From: Avibacterium volantium_A
Lineage (GTDB): Bacteria > Pseudomonadota > Gammaproteobacteria > Enterobacterales > Pasteurellaceae
DNA length: 64,000 nt
Reading direction: 5' to 3'
NCBI RefSeq assembly: GCF_049366555.1
Contig: NZ_JBMMGT010000011.1
Location: 10,243-74,242 of the forward strand
Below, piece after piece: positions 8,574 to 17,605 of this stretch; within the stretch, counting starts at the first letter, position 1; every line of letters begins with the position of its first letter. Both the position numbers and the translations under genes were made by a program. The notes under the pieces are model-generated. The model was given only the letters and a program-made list of their open reading frames with translations. It was not told the DNA's origin and did not search any database.

Positions 8574-9810
8574 AAATTTTCCAAAGTAAACGACTGTCGA
8601 ATTGCGAAGCTGAAATCATAGTTAAGAACACCGCTGCCCCAAAATAAAAGGCAGCAGGGCCTACGGAAAAATTGATGATTTGTCCGCGAGCAACCAAGGA
8701 CATCATCAATGCGAGTACGAACAAATCTAACATCGACCAACGACCGACAAAATGCACAATATGGAATAAGCGCATTTGCCATTTTATGGATTGGCGAAGG
8801 TTGAAATGTACACAAATTAATAAATAAAGCAAAATAAAAATTTTGCTAATCGGAATAAAAATACTGGCGCTAAATACCACAAATGCCACGAAATAACTGC
8901 CCATTTCAACAAAGGTGATCACGCCAGACATCAGGGTATCGGCGCTCGGCGCGCCATTGACATAAACCACCGACATTGGCAATAAATTAGCAGGGAAAAG
9001 CATAATAATGCCCGCAATCAAGGTTGCCCAAGTGCGTTGCAATTTAATGTTTACTGGCACGTCTAATAGCGTTAAACAGCGTGGACAACGGGCTCGATGT
9101 TTGCTGTCTTGATAAGGCTCGGTAAACGTGTAATGGCACTCCAAGCAGACACAAGGCGGTTCGTCGGGCATTTCGGTCAAAAGTCTATCTTGTGGATAAA
9201 AATCATTCCACAGTGCATTCAGATTGAGCTTAATAAACAGTAGCGTAGTTAAAAGTGCGGTGAAAATAAAGGCAATTAAATACACATCAAGGCTAAGGGT
9301 GGCGTATTCTCGCACCTTAAACATTGTTACGCCCAGCGCGACCAAATACACATCAAACATTACCCAGGGTTTAATGTACCCTAGCGCGAGCAAAATATTA
9401 CGCGGTTTAATGCCAAGCAGTTGCGAAAGACGGAGCAAAATCACCAAAATTGCAAAGGAAATGGGCATAAATACGGCACAGAGAAAAATGAGAAATGCCG
9501 TATAAGGGTAGCCTTCTGTTGCCATTTTCCACACCCCTTGCCAAACCGAAGCGTCCACTCGTGTACCCAATAAGTCAATGCTTAATAAAGGATAATTCAA
9601 GGCAAAAGGCATCAAAATTAAAATGGATAGGGCAATCATCGCACAGCGATGCAAATTCCAACGGCTGCCTGAACACAGCATCTCATCACAGCGAGGACAT
9701 TCCGCATATTGGTTCGCCTCCAACGTAGGCACAGACACCGTGGCATCGCAATGGGTGCAACGGGCAATATGCTGTTTGGCGTAATGTGTCGTTTTTAACG
9801 GTGTTGTCAT
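8536..9810 (-). CDS. letA: Inner-membrane partner of LetB (PqiA/LetA family)
   Basis: Polytopic inner-membrane protein thought to load or extract lipids for the LetB tunnel. Two zinc-ribbon-like cysteine sets precede the two membrane halves: CTHCDA...CPRCDEM near residues 18-45 and CLECHYTF...CPRCLTLL near 222-245. Each half shows about four hydrophobic segments. Its 424 residues are close to E. coli LetA/YebS (427). It overlaps letB by 38 bases and is divergent from proQ. The paralogue PqiA is the alternative, but the seven-domain partner argues for LetA. Confidence 0.9.
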   Translation of the reverse strand: MTTPLKTTHYAKQHIARCTHCDATVSVPTLEANQYAECPRCDEMLCSGSRWNLHRCAMIALSILILMPFALNYPLLSIDLLGTRVDASVWQGVWKMATEGYPYTAFLIFLCAVFMPISFAILVILLRLSQLLGIKPRNILLALGYIKPWVMFDVYLVALGVTMFKVREYATLSLDVYLIAFIFTALLTTLLFIKLNLNALWNDFYPQDRLLTEMPDEPPCVCLECHYTFTEPYQDSKHRARCPRCLTLLDVPVNIKLQRTWATLIAGIIMLFPANLLPMSVVYVNGAPSADTLMSGVITFVEMGSYFVAFVVFSASIFIPISKIFILLYLLICVHFNLRQSIKWQMRLFHIVHFVGRWSMLDLFVLALMMSLVARGQIINFSVGPAAFYFGAAVFLTMISASQFDSRLLWKIYDRQQQNAVHSG

Positions 9811-9881
9811 CGCTTAGGTTCTACTGATTTTTCTCTAAAAGAAATTCAAAAGCGCTATTTTATATGGATTTGCGTGCTTTT

Positions 9882-9934
9882 CAAAGTGCGGTGGTTTTTT
9901 ACGGAAAATTTATCACAAAAAGCACCGCACTTTG
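9882..9934. repeat. Inverted pair of DNA uptake signals between divergent genes
   Basis: CAAAGTGCGGTG (9882-9893) and CACCGCACTTTG (9923-9934) are perfect inverses of the extended uptake signal, with a 29-base AT-rich spacer. Inverted uptake pairs usually serve as terminators. This one lies upstream of both letA (leftward) and the rightward genes, so no annotated gene ends into it. Confidence 0.85.
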
Positions 9935-10081
9935 TCTGATTGACAAAATTTGTGGTGGACATTAACCTGACAACATTGCTGTTACGATAAAACGCCTAAA
10001 TACACTTTCACTTAGCGGAGCGATTTATCTCTTTTTAGTTGGTGGGCGTCTGTTTAGAGAAAAAGCAAAGGGAGAAAAATA

Positions 10082-10165
10082 ATGGAAATGACATTTGGAC
10101 TTGTTGTTTTTGCCTTAATTGGTTTGGTTGTCGCCTTAACTGCAACTTATTTAACAAAACACTAA
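10082..10165 (+). CDS. Putative 27-residue single-span membrane protein
   Basis: An ATG preceded by AAAGGGAGAAAAATA opens a 27-codon frame. It begins MEMTFGLVVFALIGLVVA and ends in ATYLTKH, essentially one transmembrane helix with a short basic tail. A perfect intrinsic terminator starts 28 bases after the stop, and a TTGACA box lies about 140 bases upstream. Together these suggest an independent transcript of roughly 200 bases. A 14-base direct repeat (ATTTAACAAAACAC) flanks the stop codon. It faintly recalls the small E. coli membrane protein YnhF in its hydrophobic end, but I cannot claim homology. The transcript could instead be a small RNA. No function is proposed. Confidence 0.55.
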   Translation: MEMTFGLVVFALIGLVVALTATYLTKH

Positions 10166-10192
10166 TTTAACAAAACACAATGTTTTATTTTG

Positions 10193-10216
10193 AAAGCCTG
10201 CGATGCAGGCTTTTTC
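10193..10216 (+). terminator. Intrinsic terminator of the small membrane protein gene
   Basis: AAAGCCTGC pairs perfectly with GCAGGCTTT across a GAT loop and runs into TTTTT (10211-10215). It ends transcription ahead of proQ, so proQ needs its own promoter in 10217-10376. Confidence 0.88.
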
Positions 10217-10376
10217 ATTATAAGCTATTCTATCAAATGCTAATTTATACAGATTTCCACATATCTCAACAGTAACTCCCGTATAAACTCGATCAAAAAA
10301 TTGCCATTTCTTGCGAATTTAAGCTAAAATGTGCAACGTTTTTCTATTTAAAATTAATGGTATGTGAGATTACACA

Positions 10377-10982
10377 ATGACAGAAGTTCAGAAATTAACC
10401 AATAATAAAGAAATTATCGCTTATTTAGCGGAAAAGTTTCCGCGCTGTTTTTTCCTTGAAGGTGAGGCAAAACCGTTAAAAGTCGGGATTTTCCAAGATT
10501 TAGCAGAAGCCCTTGCAGATGATGAAAAAGTAAGTAAAACCCAATTGCGTCAAGCTCTGCGCTTATATACAGCAGGCTGGCGTTATTTATACGCTTGTAA
10601 AGAAGGGGCTGAGCGCGTTGATTTACAAGGCAATCCAGCTGGCGTATTAGAGAAAGAACACGCAGAACACGCTGCACAGAAATTAGCCGAAAGCAAAGCG
10701 AAAGTGGCAGAAAAACGTGCAGCAGAGCGTGCGGCAAATCCGAAAGCGAATAAAAAGCCTGCGCGTCCAAACGCGAAGAAATTTGTAGCGAAAAAACCAC
10801 AAAATAAACCTAATCTTGTTGCGGTAGATGTTACAACCTTAGCACAAGGTGATGTGGTGAAAGTAAAAGCCGGGAATAGCACAAAGCGTGCGGTAGTTTT
10901 GGAAGTGGTAAAAGACAATGTGCGTGTTGAGTTAGAAAATGGCTTAACAATGTCCGTTACCGCAGAGCGTTTATTTGCATAA
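10377..10982 (+). CDS. proQ: RNA chaperone ProQ
   Basis: ProQ/FinO-family RNA-binding protein that binds structured sRNAs and 3' UTRs. The FinO-like domain spans about residues 8-110 (FPRCFFLEGEAKPLKVGIF, RLYTAGWRYLYACKEGAERV). A lysine/alanine-rich linker follows (about 110-150). A C-terminal Tudor-like domain spans 150-201 (GDVVKVKAGNSTKRAVVLEV). At 201 residues it is somewhat shorter than E. coli ProQ (232), the difference lying in the linker. It is followed 63 bases later by prc on the same strand, the same order as in enterobacteria. Confidence 0.95.
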   Translation: MTEVQKLTNNKEIIAYLAEKFPRCFFLEGEAKPLKVGIFQDLAEALADDEKVSKTQLRQALRLYTAGWRYLYACKEGAERVDLQGNPAGVLEKEHAEHAAQKLAESKAKVAEKRAAERAANPKANKKPARPNAKKFVAKKPQNKPNLVAVDVTTLAQGDVVKVKAGNSTKRAVVLEVVKDNVRVELENGLTMSVTAERLFA

Positions 10983-11045
10983 TTCTCATTATTTCGTTAA
11001 GTAAGAAGTCATCATCGTGATATTTACTTTGATTAGGACATTTGA

Positions 11046-13100
11046 ATGAAGTTTAATAAAAGAAAAGGCTACTTAGCCAGTTTAGTGCTAAGTGCCTTAT
11101 TTGTTAATGCGGATCTTGCCGTTGCTGTTGCTCCTAAATTGAAGGCAACAGATATTGTCATTCCTGAGCCAACTGAAACGAACCAGTTGGTAACAAAGCG
11201 TGTTGCAACGCGTTTAACCCAATCTCATTATCGTAAATTTCAGTTAGATGATGACTTTTCGCAAAAGATTTTTGATCGCTATTTAAAAAATTTAGATTTT
11301 AATCGCAATACCTTTTTAGCTTCAGATGTCGCTGAAATGCGAGCTAAATATGGCGACAAGCTTGATGATCAGCTTAACCAAGGTAAGCTAGATATGGCGT
11401 TTGCGATCTATGATTTAATGATGAAACGCCGTTATGAACGCTATAAATATGCCTTATCGCTTTTAGACAAAGAGCCAAGTTTAACCACAGATGCACAAAT
11501 TGAAATTGAACGCAAAGATGCTGCTTGGCCAAAAACGGAAGAAGAAGCCAATGAGCTTTGGGCGCAGCGTGTTAAAAATGACATCATCAATTTGAAGCTC
11601 AAAGGTAAGAATTGGCGTGAAATTAAGAAAACCTTAACGAAACGCTATGATTTGGCAATCCGCCGTTTAACGCAAACTAAAGCTGATGATATTGTACAAG
11701 TGTATTTGAATGCTTTTGCGCGTGAAATCGATCCGCACACAAGTTATCTTGCGCCAAGAAGTGCAAAAAGTTTTAATGAAAGTATGAACCTTTCATTAGA
11801 AGGCATTGGGGCAACCTTGCAATCGGAAGATGGGGAAACCATTATCCGCTCACTAGTGGCTGGTGCGCCGGCTGATCGCAGTAAAAAAATTAAGCCGGGT
11901 GATAAAATTGTTGGTGTCGGTCAGGCAAAAGGTGAAATTGAAGATGTTGTTGGTTGGCGTTTAGATGACGTGATCGATAAGATCAAAGGGAAAAAAGGCA
12001 CGAAAGTTCGTTTGGAAATTGAGCCAGAAAAAGGTGGAAAATCCCGCATTGTTACCCTTATTCGAGATAAAATTCGCTTGGAAGATCAGGCGGCGAAATT
12101 AACCGTGGAAAAGGTTGATGGCAAGCAAATTGCAGTGATTAAAATTCCAAGTTTTTATCTTGGTTTAGCGGAAGATGTGAAAAAACTGCTTGCAGAAATG
12201 AAGCAGAAAAATGCGCAAGCCTTGATTATTGATTTGCGTGAGAATGGCGGTGGCTCATTAAAAGAAGTGGTTGAATTAACAGGCTTATTTATTACCGATG
12301 GGCCAGTGGTTCAGGTGAGAGATGCTTATCAACGCATTCGTATTCACGAAGATCCGGATAACACTCAAGATTATGCAGGCCCGCTCTTAGTGATGATCAA
12401 TCGCTTTAGTGCTTCTGCGTCTGAAATTTTTGCAGCAGCAATGCAAGATTATAACCGAGCGATTATTATTGGACAGAATACCTTTGGTAAAGGAACTGTT
12501 CAACAAAGCCGTCCATTGAATTTTGTGTTTGATTCAGAAGAAACCCCAATGGGGCTAATTCAATACACTATTCAAAAATTCTATCGTATTAATGGCGGAA
12601 GCACCCAGCTGAAAGGGGTTGCGCCAGATATTACGTTCCCATCATTGATTGATTTGAAAGAATATGGGGAAGAAAACGAAGATAATGCGTTGCCTTGGGA
12701 TAAATTGCCACCAGCCCCTTATTCTGAGGCTGGGAAATCAAGAGAAGCAATTAATGCACTGGAAGCTCCGCATATTGCTCGAATGGCGAAAGATCCTGAA
12801 TTTATTGCGCTTAATGAAGATCTTAAAGTGTTAGATGAACGCCGTGAGCGTAAATATTTATCATTGAATTTTGCAAAACGCAAAGCAGAGAATGATAAAG
12901 ATGACGCAAAACGCTTGAAAGATTTGAATGCGCGCTTTAAACGAGAAGGTAAAAAACCATTGAAGAAACTTGATGATTTACCGAAAGATTATGAAGCCCC
13001 TGATTTCTACTTAAAAGAGGCAGAAAAAATGGCGGTGGATCTCATTAATTTTGATGAAAAACATCATCTTTCGGGTGCAGAAGTAACACCGAAAAAATAA
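11046..13100 (+). CDS. prc: Tail-specific protease Prc (carboxy-terminal processing peptidase)
   Basis: Periplasmic S41 serine protease that degrades or trims envelope proteins, including murein endopeptidases, from their C terminus. It has an N-terminal signal sequence (about residues 1-28). A PDZ domain follows (GIGATLQSEDGETIIRSLVA near 250). The catalytic core shows the serine in FSASASEIFAAAMQDYNRA and the lysine in IGQNTFGKGTVQ. A charged C-terminal domain is present. The 684 residues match E. coli Prc (682). It ends at a terminator made from an inverted uptake pair. Confidence 0.96.
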   Translation: MKFNKRKGYLASLVLSALFVNADLAVAVAPKLKATDIVIPEPTETNQLVTKRVATRLTQSHYRKFQLDDDFSQKIFDRYLKNLDFNRNTFLASDVAEMRAKYGDKLDDQLNQGKLDMAFAIYDLMMKRRYERYKYALSLLDKEPSLTTDAQIEIERKDAAWPKTEEEANELWAQRVKNDIINLKLKGKNWREIKKTLTKRYDLAIRRLTQTKADDIVQVYLNAFAREIDPHTSYLAPRSAKSFNESMNLSLEGIGATLQSEDGETIIRSLVAGAPADRSKKIKPGDKIVGVGQAKGEIEDVVGWRLDDVIDKIKGKKGTKVRLEIEPEKGGKSRIVTLIRDKIRLEDQAAKLTVEKVDGKQIAVIKIPSFYLGLAEDVKKLLAEMKQKNAQALIIDLRENGGGSLKEVVELTGLFITDGPVVQVRDAYQRIRIHEDPDNTQDYAGPLLVMINRFSASASEIFAAAMQDYNRAIIIGQNTFGKGTVQQSRPLNFVFDSEETPMGLIQYTIQKFYRINGGSTQLKGVAPDITFPSLIDLKEYGEENEDNALPWDKLPPAPYSEAGKSREAINALEAPHIARMAKDPEFIALNEDLKVLDERRERKYLSLNFAKRKAENDKDDAKRLKDLNARFKREGKKPLKKLDDLPKDYEAPDFYLKEAEKMAVDLINFDEKHHLSGAEVTPKK

Positions 13101-13111
13101 CTAAATTTCTG

Positions 13112-13138
13112 ACCGCACTTTAATAAGTGCGGTGCTTT
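13112..13138 (+). terminator. Uptake-signal hairpin terminator after prc
   Basis: ACCGCACTT (13112-13120) and AAGTGCGGT (13125-13133) form a 9-bp stem with a 4-base loop, followed by GCTTTTT. This is the classic Pasteurellaceae use of paired uptake signals as a terminator. Confidence 0.85.
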
Positions 13139-13170
13139 TTATTGTGATTTTTATATTTAAGGACTCTAGA

Positions 13171-14670
13171 ATGTTAAAAACGACTTCATTTAAGTTAGCT
13201 ACACGCGCGGCTTTATTGACGTCTTGTGCTTATGCGGGAACAGCTATTGCGGCAAACACTGCACCTGTGGTGAATGCAGGACAATCCTCAACGCCGGCAA
13301 TGGTAAAACTGACGAATGAACAGCTTTTACTCGAACGAAAAGCGATCGCTGAGAAAATCACAACAGAACGTAAAGCGGAAGAAGATCGTCTAAATGCAGA
13401 ACAGCAACAGCGTTCAGAACAGCGCTTAACAGATATTATTGGCACACAGCCGTTGATGTTTAAGTCTGCGGTAGCCAAAATTTATACGCAAAATGATTAT
13501 GTGTTGCTGTGGGAAGATAAAAAAGCCGAGAAACAATTTTTACGCGAATATGCCGCATTGGTGGCAAGTGGTATTTCTCGCCAGTCGGCACAAAATTTAG
13601 ATCGTATCTATAATGCTGAGGACAAAGATCGTTTGGTTTATGATATTTTGCTTACTGACGCATTCCTTGATTATCTTTATTATTCACAAAATGCGCTGAA
13701 ATCTGCGCAGAAATGGTTATATTCTCCAACTGCTTATAAAAGTGCAGAACCCTCAGAGCAAGAAATTCAGCGCTGGTTAAGTGCGGTGAAAAATAATCAA
13801 AATTTTGAATTTGTTGCACAACTTGCGGGTAAAAATAATTTATATCGCCAAACCTTATATCAGCTAGAAGCTTTAATTTCTTCAGGAAAAATGGATCGTA
13901 ACCAGATCTATAAATTGGCGATCAACACGCAACGTTTAAGAATTTTGCCTGAGTTTACAAACGGGCTTTTTGTGAATATTCCAAGTTATCAGCTTAATTA
14001 TTATCGTAATGGCAAACTGGTAATGAATTCACGCGTTATCGTAGGAAAACAAGCACGCAAAACCCCTGTGATGTATAGCAAATTAAGTAATGTTGTGGTT
14101 AATCCACCTTGGACGCCAACGCCACGTTTAATCAATGAAGATTTAGTACCAAAAATTAAACGTGATCCAAGTTATGTGGCACGCAATGGTTATACCATTA
14201 CCGACGGTTCAGGGCGCACCATTGATCCACATTCCATTAACTGGGCGGCGATTGGCAGCAAATTCCCTTATCGTATCCGTCAAGCGCCGGGGGATAGTGC
14301 TTTAGGTAATTATAAATTTAATATGCCAAGTGCTGATGCCATTTACTTGCACGATACACCAAACCACAGTTTGTTTAACAAAAAAGACCGTGCGTTGAGT
14401 TCTGGCTGTATTCGTGTGGAGCAGTCCGATCAGTTAGCAAGCATTTTGCTCAAAGAAGTTGGTTGGTCTGATGAACGTAAACGCAAAGTGCTAGGCAGTA
14501 AAAAAAACACTTCTGCGAATGTAGGGTCGGATAATCCTGTTTATCTTTATTATGTAACCGCTTGGATGGACGGTGGAAAATTACACACCTTGCCAGATAT
14601 TTATGGTTACGATTCAGCACCGAATTTAAGCTATGTAAACTGGGATGCGGTGAAAAAATATTTGATGTAA
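13171..14670 (+). CDS. ldtD: L,D-transpeptidase (LdtD/YcbB type)
   Basis: Periplasmic enzyme that makes meso-DAP to meso-DAP (3-3) crosslinks in peptidoglycan. I place the start at the ATG at 13171, behind AAGGACT, because it opens a clean signal peptide (MLKTTSFKLATRAALLTSCA...). A longer GTG-initiated frame from 13132 would begin inside the prc terminator. The YkuD domain lies in the C-terminal half with the catalytic cysteine in ALSSGCIRV and the histidine in YLHDTPNHSLF. An N-terminal scaffold and a peptidoglycan-binding-like segment precede it. The 499 residues are shorter than E. coli LdtD (615). The ldtD-mepK-gloC order matches E. coli ycbB-ycbK-ycbL. Confidence 0.93.
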   Translation: MLKTTSFKLATRAALLTSCAYAGTAIAANTAPVVNAGQSSTPAMVKLTNEQLLLERKAIAEKITTERKAEEDRLNAEQQQRSEQRLTDIIGTQPLMFKSAVAKIYTQNDYVLLWEDKKAEKQFLREYAALVASGISRQSAQNLDRIYNAEDKDRLVYDILLTDAFLDYLYYSQNALKSAQKWLYSPTAYKSAEPSEQEIQRWLSAVKNNQNFEFVAQLAGKNNLYRQTLYQLEALISSGKMDRNQIYKLAINTQRLRILPEFTNGLFVNIPSYQLNYYRNGKLVMNSRVIVGKQARKTPVMYSKLSNVVVNPPWTPTPRLINEDLVPKIKRDPSYVARNGYTITDGSGRTIDPHSINWAAIGSKFPYRIRQAPGDSALGNYKFNMPSADAIYLHDTPNHSLFNKKDRALSSGCIRVEQSDQLASILLKEVGWSDERKRKVLGSKKNTSANVGSDNPVYLYYVTAWMDGGKLHTLPDIYGYDSAPNLSYVNWDAVKKYLM

Positions 14671-14788
14671 TGCCTAACACATTGAAAAGTGATTACTATT
14701 TTTAAATTTTTTTACTTTTTTATGAACTAATTAAAACGTACGTAGTCGAAAGTAAAGAATTGTAAATTTAGAGTAAAGAATTATTACT

Positions 14789-15349
14789 ATGAGCGAGATT
14801 AATCAGCAGCGCCGCAAATGGCTTTCCCTTGGTGGAATTGCATTGGGTGTATCCTTATTACCTAATACAGTATTAGCAATGGTTTCAACGCCGAAACCAC
14901 GCATTCTGAGCTTTAGAAATATCAATACTGGCGATCGTTTTGCGGGAGAATTTAATCCTACAAAAGGATTTTCTGCGGCAAGTTTGAGAAAGTTGGATTA
15001 TTTATTGCGTGATAAACGTAATAACCAAATTCATCGAATGGATCCTAGATTATTTGCCAAGTTTTATCAAATTCAGCGTACTTTAGGCTTACGCAATACT
15101 GAAATCCAAATTATTTGTGGTTATCGCTCACCAACAAGTAATGCGGCAATGCGTAGAAGAAGTCGTGGTGTAGCAAGTAATAGCTACCATATTCGTGGGC
15201 AAGCGATTGATTTTCGTATTGATGGCGTGCCATTGGCGAGTGTAAAACGTGCGGCGGAAAGCCTAAATAATGGCGGAGTAGGGTATTATCCAAGAAGTAA
15301 TTTCGTGCATATTGATACTGGCCCTGTTCGTACTTGGCGTGGAAGCTGA
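14789..15349 (+). CDS. mepK: Murein endopeptidase MepK (YcbK, DUF882/M15 family)
   Basis: Zinc peptidase that in E. coli cleaves 3-3 crosslinks, opposing the adjacent L,D-transpeptidase. The N terminus carries a twin-arginine-type signal (QQRRKWLSLGG, then a hydrophobic stretch ending VLA). This fits E. coli YcbK, a known Tat substrate. Zinc ligands and catalytic residues are in SYHIRGQAIDF and FVHIDTG. The 186 residues are typical. It lies 118 bases after ldtD and ends at an intrinsic terminator. Confidence 0.93.
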   Translation: MSEINQQRRKWLSLGGIALGVSLLPNTVLAMVSTPKPRILSFRNINTGDRFAGEFNPTKGFSAASLRKLDYLLRDKRNNQIHRMDPRLFAKFYQIQRTLGLRNTEIQIICGYRSPTSNAAMRRRSRGVASNSYHIRGQAIDFRIDGVPLASVKRAAESLNNGGVGYYPRSNFVHIDTGPVRTWRGS

Positions 15350-15370
15350 TTATCCGCATTTCAAACATAT

Positions 15371-15396
15371 AAAACCGCAAGCAAATTTGCGGTTTT
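15371..15396 (+). terminator. Intrinsic terminator after mepK
   Basis: AAAACCGCAA pairs with TTGCGGTTTT around a short loop and continues into ATTCTTTT. It separates mepK from gloC, which therefore probably has its own promoter or depends on read-through. Confidence 0.8.
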
Positions 15397-15436
15397 ATTC
15401 TTTTAATTTCAAAGAAATATCAATAAAGGACAAAAA

Positions 15437-16075
15437 ATGAATATTGAGATTATTCCTGTTACCGCGTTCCAACAAAATTGTTCAATCATTTGGGACGATG
15501 AAAAAAATGCCGCTATTATTGACCCAGGTGGCGAGGCAGAAAAGCTAATTAAACGCATTGAAGAATTAGGCTTAAATTTAAAATTAATTTTGCTTACTCA
15601 CGGACACTTAGATCATATCAGTGCGGCAGAAAAGCTGAAAAATCACTTTAATGTAGAAATTTGGGGCTCACACGAAGCGGATCGCTATTGGTTTGAAGGC
15701 TTGCCACAACAGGCAGAACGCTTTGGAATGCTATTTAAAACCAATGCCTTTTTGCCTGATCGCTGGTTAAATGAAGAAGGGGAGGTCATCAAGGTGGGCG
15801 ATTTTAATTTTGAAGTGTTACATTTACCGGGGCATACACCGGGGCATATAGGCTTTATTGAACATAACAAAAACATTGCATTTACTGGTGATGTACTCTT
15901 TCAAAACAGCATTGGACGCACAGATTTCCCCGGCGGCGATCATCAAACCTTGCTGAACTCAATTAAAGAAAAACTTTATCCGTTACCTGACGAAATGATC
16001 ATCATTGCAGGCCACGGAAATTACACGACCATTGGCAAGGAAAAGAAAAGCAATCCGTTTTTGCAGGGAATGTAG
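15437..16075 (+). CDS. gloC: Type II glyoxalase / metallo-hydrolase GloC (YcbL)
   Basis: Metallo-beta-lactamase-fold hydrolase of S-lactoylglutathione-type thioesters in methylglyoxal detoxification. The zinc-binding motif THGHLDH is at about residues 54-60. Further ligands are in LPGHTPGHIGF, FTGDVLF and AGHGNYTTIG. The 212 residues compare with 215 in E. coli YcbL. The start is supported by AAAGGACAAAAAATG. It is the third member of the conserved ldtD-mepK-gloC neighbourhood. The narrow substrate is inferred from the family. Confidence 0.93.
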   Translation: MNIEIIPVTAFQQNCSIIWDDEKNAAIIDPGGEAEKLIKRIEELGLNLKLILLTHGHLDHISAAEKLKNHFNVEIWGSHEADRYWFEGLPQQAERFGMLFKTNAFLPDRWLNEEGEVIKVGDFNFEVLHLPGHTPGHIGFIEHNKNIAFTGDVLFQNSIGRTDFPGGDHQTLLNSIKEKLYPLPDEMIIIAGHGNYTTIGKEKKSNPFLQGM

Positions 16076-16090
16076 CTTTATCAAAGCAAA

Positions 16091-16122
16091 AAATTTAGGC
16101 ATTAAAGAATGCCTAAATTTTT
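16091..16122. terminator. Bidirectional terminator between gloC and the slam gene
   Basis: AAATTTAGGCATT (16091-16103) pairs with AATGCCTAAATTT (16108-16120) around a 4-base loop, with T-runs on the right and A-runs on the left. It can serve both convergent genes. Confidence 0.88.
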
Positions 16123-16131
16123 GTATCAATA

Positions 16132-17550
16132 TCAGAAACTCTTATCGAACAACAAATTAATATTTTTACTTTGGTAGGAATACAGGGAAGAAATATTACT
16201 TATTTGTTTCTTCCAACTAAATTGTAATTTAGGAGTGATTCCCCATAAATGCCAATCTCGCTTCCATAGCATTAATTGGGATTGGTAAATTTTATCAGAG
16301 CGTATTTTCCCTAAGGGCAATATGCCACCTAATTTGGCTTCCGCTTTGTATTGGCGTTGCGCAAAAGAAAAAGATAAGCGTGAAGAGATACCTTTTCCCC
16401 ATTCTTGCCCCCAGCCTAAACGCAGCGTTTTTATATCTGAACTATATTGACGAACCCGCGTCTTTTCACGATTAAAATCAATACCCGTATAAAAATATTG
16501 GCGAGCATTGCGCAGCCATAATGCCGTAATAGAAGCAAGCTGATTAAAACCATTTGAACTGGGTTGTGAAAAATAACGTTGCTTACTATATTCAAGTGCT
16601 GTAGAAATCTGCCAATTTGGAGAAAGCCAACGAGAAAGTTCAGTGCGTAATCCCTGTTCCCATTGATAGCGGTGTTTCCCTACCCAGCGGCGACCATAAA
16701 AAGGCAAAATTTTCCAATTTTGCACCGCACTTTTATTCATATAGCCTAAATAAGTGCGGTTTAAAATATCGTTATAATCTTTATTATCCCAATAATATTT
16801 TCCCCATAATGTATTTTCAAAATAAATATAATGATTAGAAAATAAATTATATTCTTTAGAAAGATTAAAGTGATAAGCGATGCCGTGCGCAGATTGTGGT
16901 AACATTTCTTTTGATTTTATAAAACCTGTATTTTCTATTTCTTGAGTGCGAGATGTATTATTAACATTAGGATCACGCAAATAATTGAAACTCAAGTTAC
17001 TTTGCCAGTCAGAATGTTGTTCAATTGCATTCAAATACTGGTCAAGTAAATGTGCAATAGTCGCTGGTAAATTTGGTTCAGCTTTGGCTTTCTCAAACTG
17101 TTCTTTGGCAGCAGTTAATTGCTGATCGGCAAATAGGGTTGTCGCAAGTTCAATTCTTACAGGGTTTAAATCAGGATTTATGGCAAGAATTTGACGAAAA
17201 TAAGAAATAGCCGTGGCATAATGCTGTTGTAATTTTTCTGAAACACCTTTGGCGAATAAAACTAAAATATCATCTTTTTGTTCAAATTGCTGATAAATAG
17301 GTAACAAGGTTTCGATTGAAGCATTATTTTGTTGCAATATTGCTAAATTTAATAAATGTTCTGCCAGGTTTTTATCTTGTTTAATTTGTTCAATTGGCAC
17401 TTTAATTTTTTCAGATTTTGTTGGCTGAATAAATGGCATTGATTTTACTGGCTTTTCAGGTTTCGCAACATATTGATGTTGTTCTGGCTGAAAAGTATTT
17501 TCGGCTAAAATTGGAAAAGGTAATAAGCTAATTAAAAATAGTTTTTTCAT
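16132..17550 (-). CDS. Surface lipoprotein assembly modifier (Slam)
   Basis: Outer-membrane protein of the Slam family, which moves specific lipoproteins to the cell surface. It has a signal peptide (MKKLFLISLLPFPILA). A TPR-like alpha-helical periplasmic region follows (about 45-190, including FRQILAINPDLNPVRIELA). The DUF560 beta-barrel begins near WQSNLSFNYLRDPNVNN (about 195) and ends in a C-terminal phenylalanine typical of outer-membrane barrels. The 472 residues fit the family. It lies directly downstream of, and on the same strand as, a TbpB-barrel lipoprotein gene, its likely client. A hairpin terminator separates the two. No TonB-dependent receptor is nearby. Confidence 0.9.
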   Translation of the reverse strand: MKKLFLISLLPFPILAENTFQPEQHQYVAKPEKPVKSMPFIQPTKSEKIKVPIEQIKQDKNLAEHLLNLAILQQNNASIETLLPIYQQFEQKDDILVLFAKGVSEKLQQHYATAISYFRQILAINPDLNPVRIELATTLFADQQLTAAKEQFEKAKAEPNLPATIAHLLDQYLNAIEQHSDWQSNLSFNYLRDPNVNNTSRTQEIENTGFIKSKEMLPQSAHGIAYHFNLSKEYNLFSNHYIYFENTLWGKYYWDNKDYNDILNRTYLGYMNKSAVQNWKILPFYGRRWVGKHRYQWEQGLRTELSRWLSPNWQISTALEYSKQRYFSQPSSNGFNQLASITALWLRNARQYFYTGIDFNREKTRVRQYSSDIKTLRLGWGQEWGKGISSRLSFSFAQRQYKAEAKLGGILPLGKIRSDKIYQSQLMLWKRDWHLWGITPKLQFSWKKQISNISSLYSYQSKNINLLFDKSF

Positions 17551-17575
17551 TGTGAGAAACTCGAAAATAAAGGAA

Positions 17576-17597
17576 AAGCCACTGCAAGCAGTGGCTT
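17576..17597 (-). terminator. Hairpin between the surface lipoprotein gene and slam
   Basis: A perfect 10-bp stem (AAGCCACTGC with GCAGTGGCTT, 2-base loop) lies 8 bases past the lipoprotein stop. On the minus strand it is followed by TTTTCC. It probably reduces slam transcription relative to its client. Confidence 0.8.
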
Positions 17598-17605
17598 GAT
17601 TGAGA

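Noticed and set aside
10020..10080. Leader of the small membrane protein gene as a riboswitch
   Set aside because: I compared it mentally with manganese (yybP-ykoY) and other known classes and found no matching conserved cores.
13132..13170. GTG start extending ldtD upstream
   Set aside because: It would place the start inside the prc terminator and put extra residues before a complete signal peptide; the ATG at 13171 has a ribosome-binding site.
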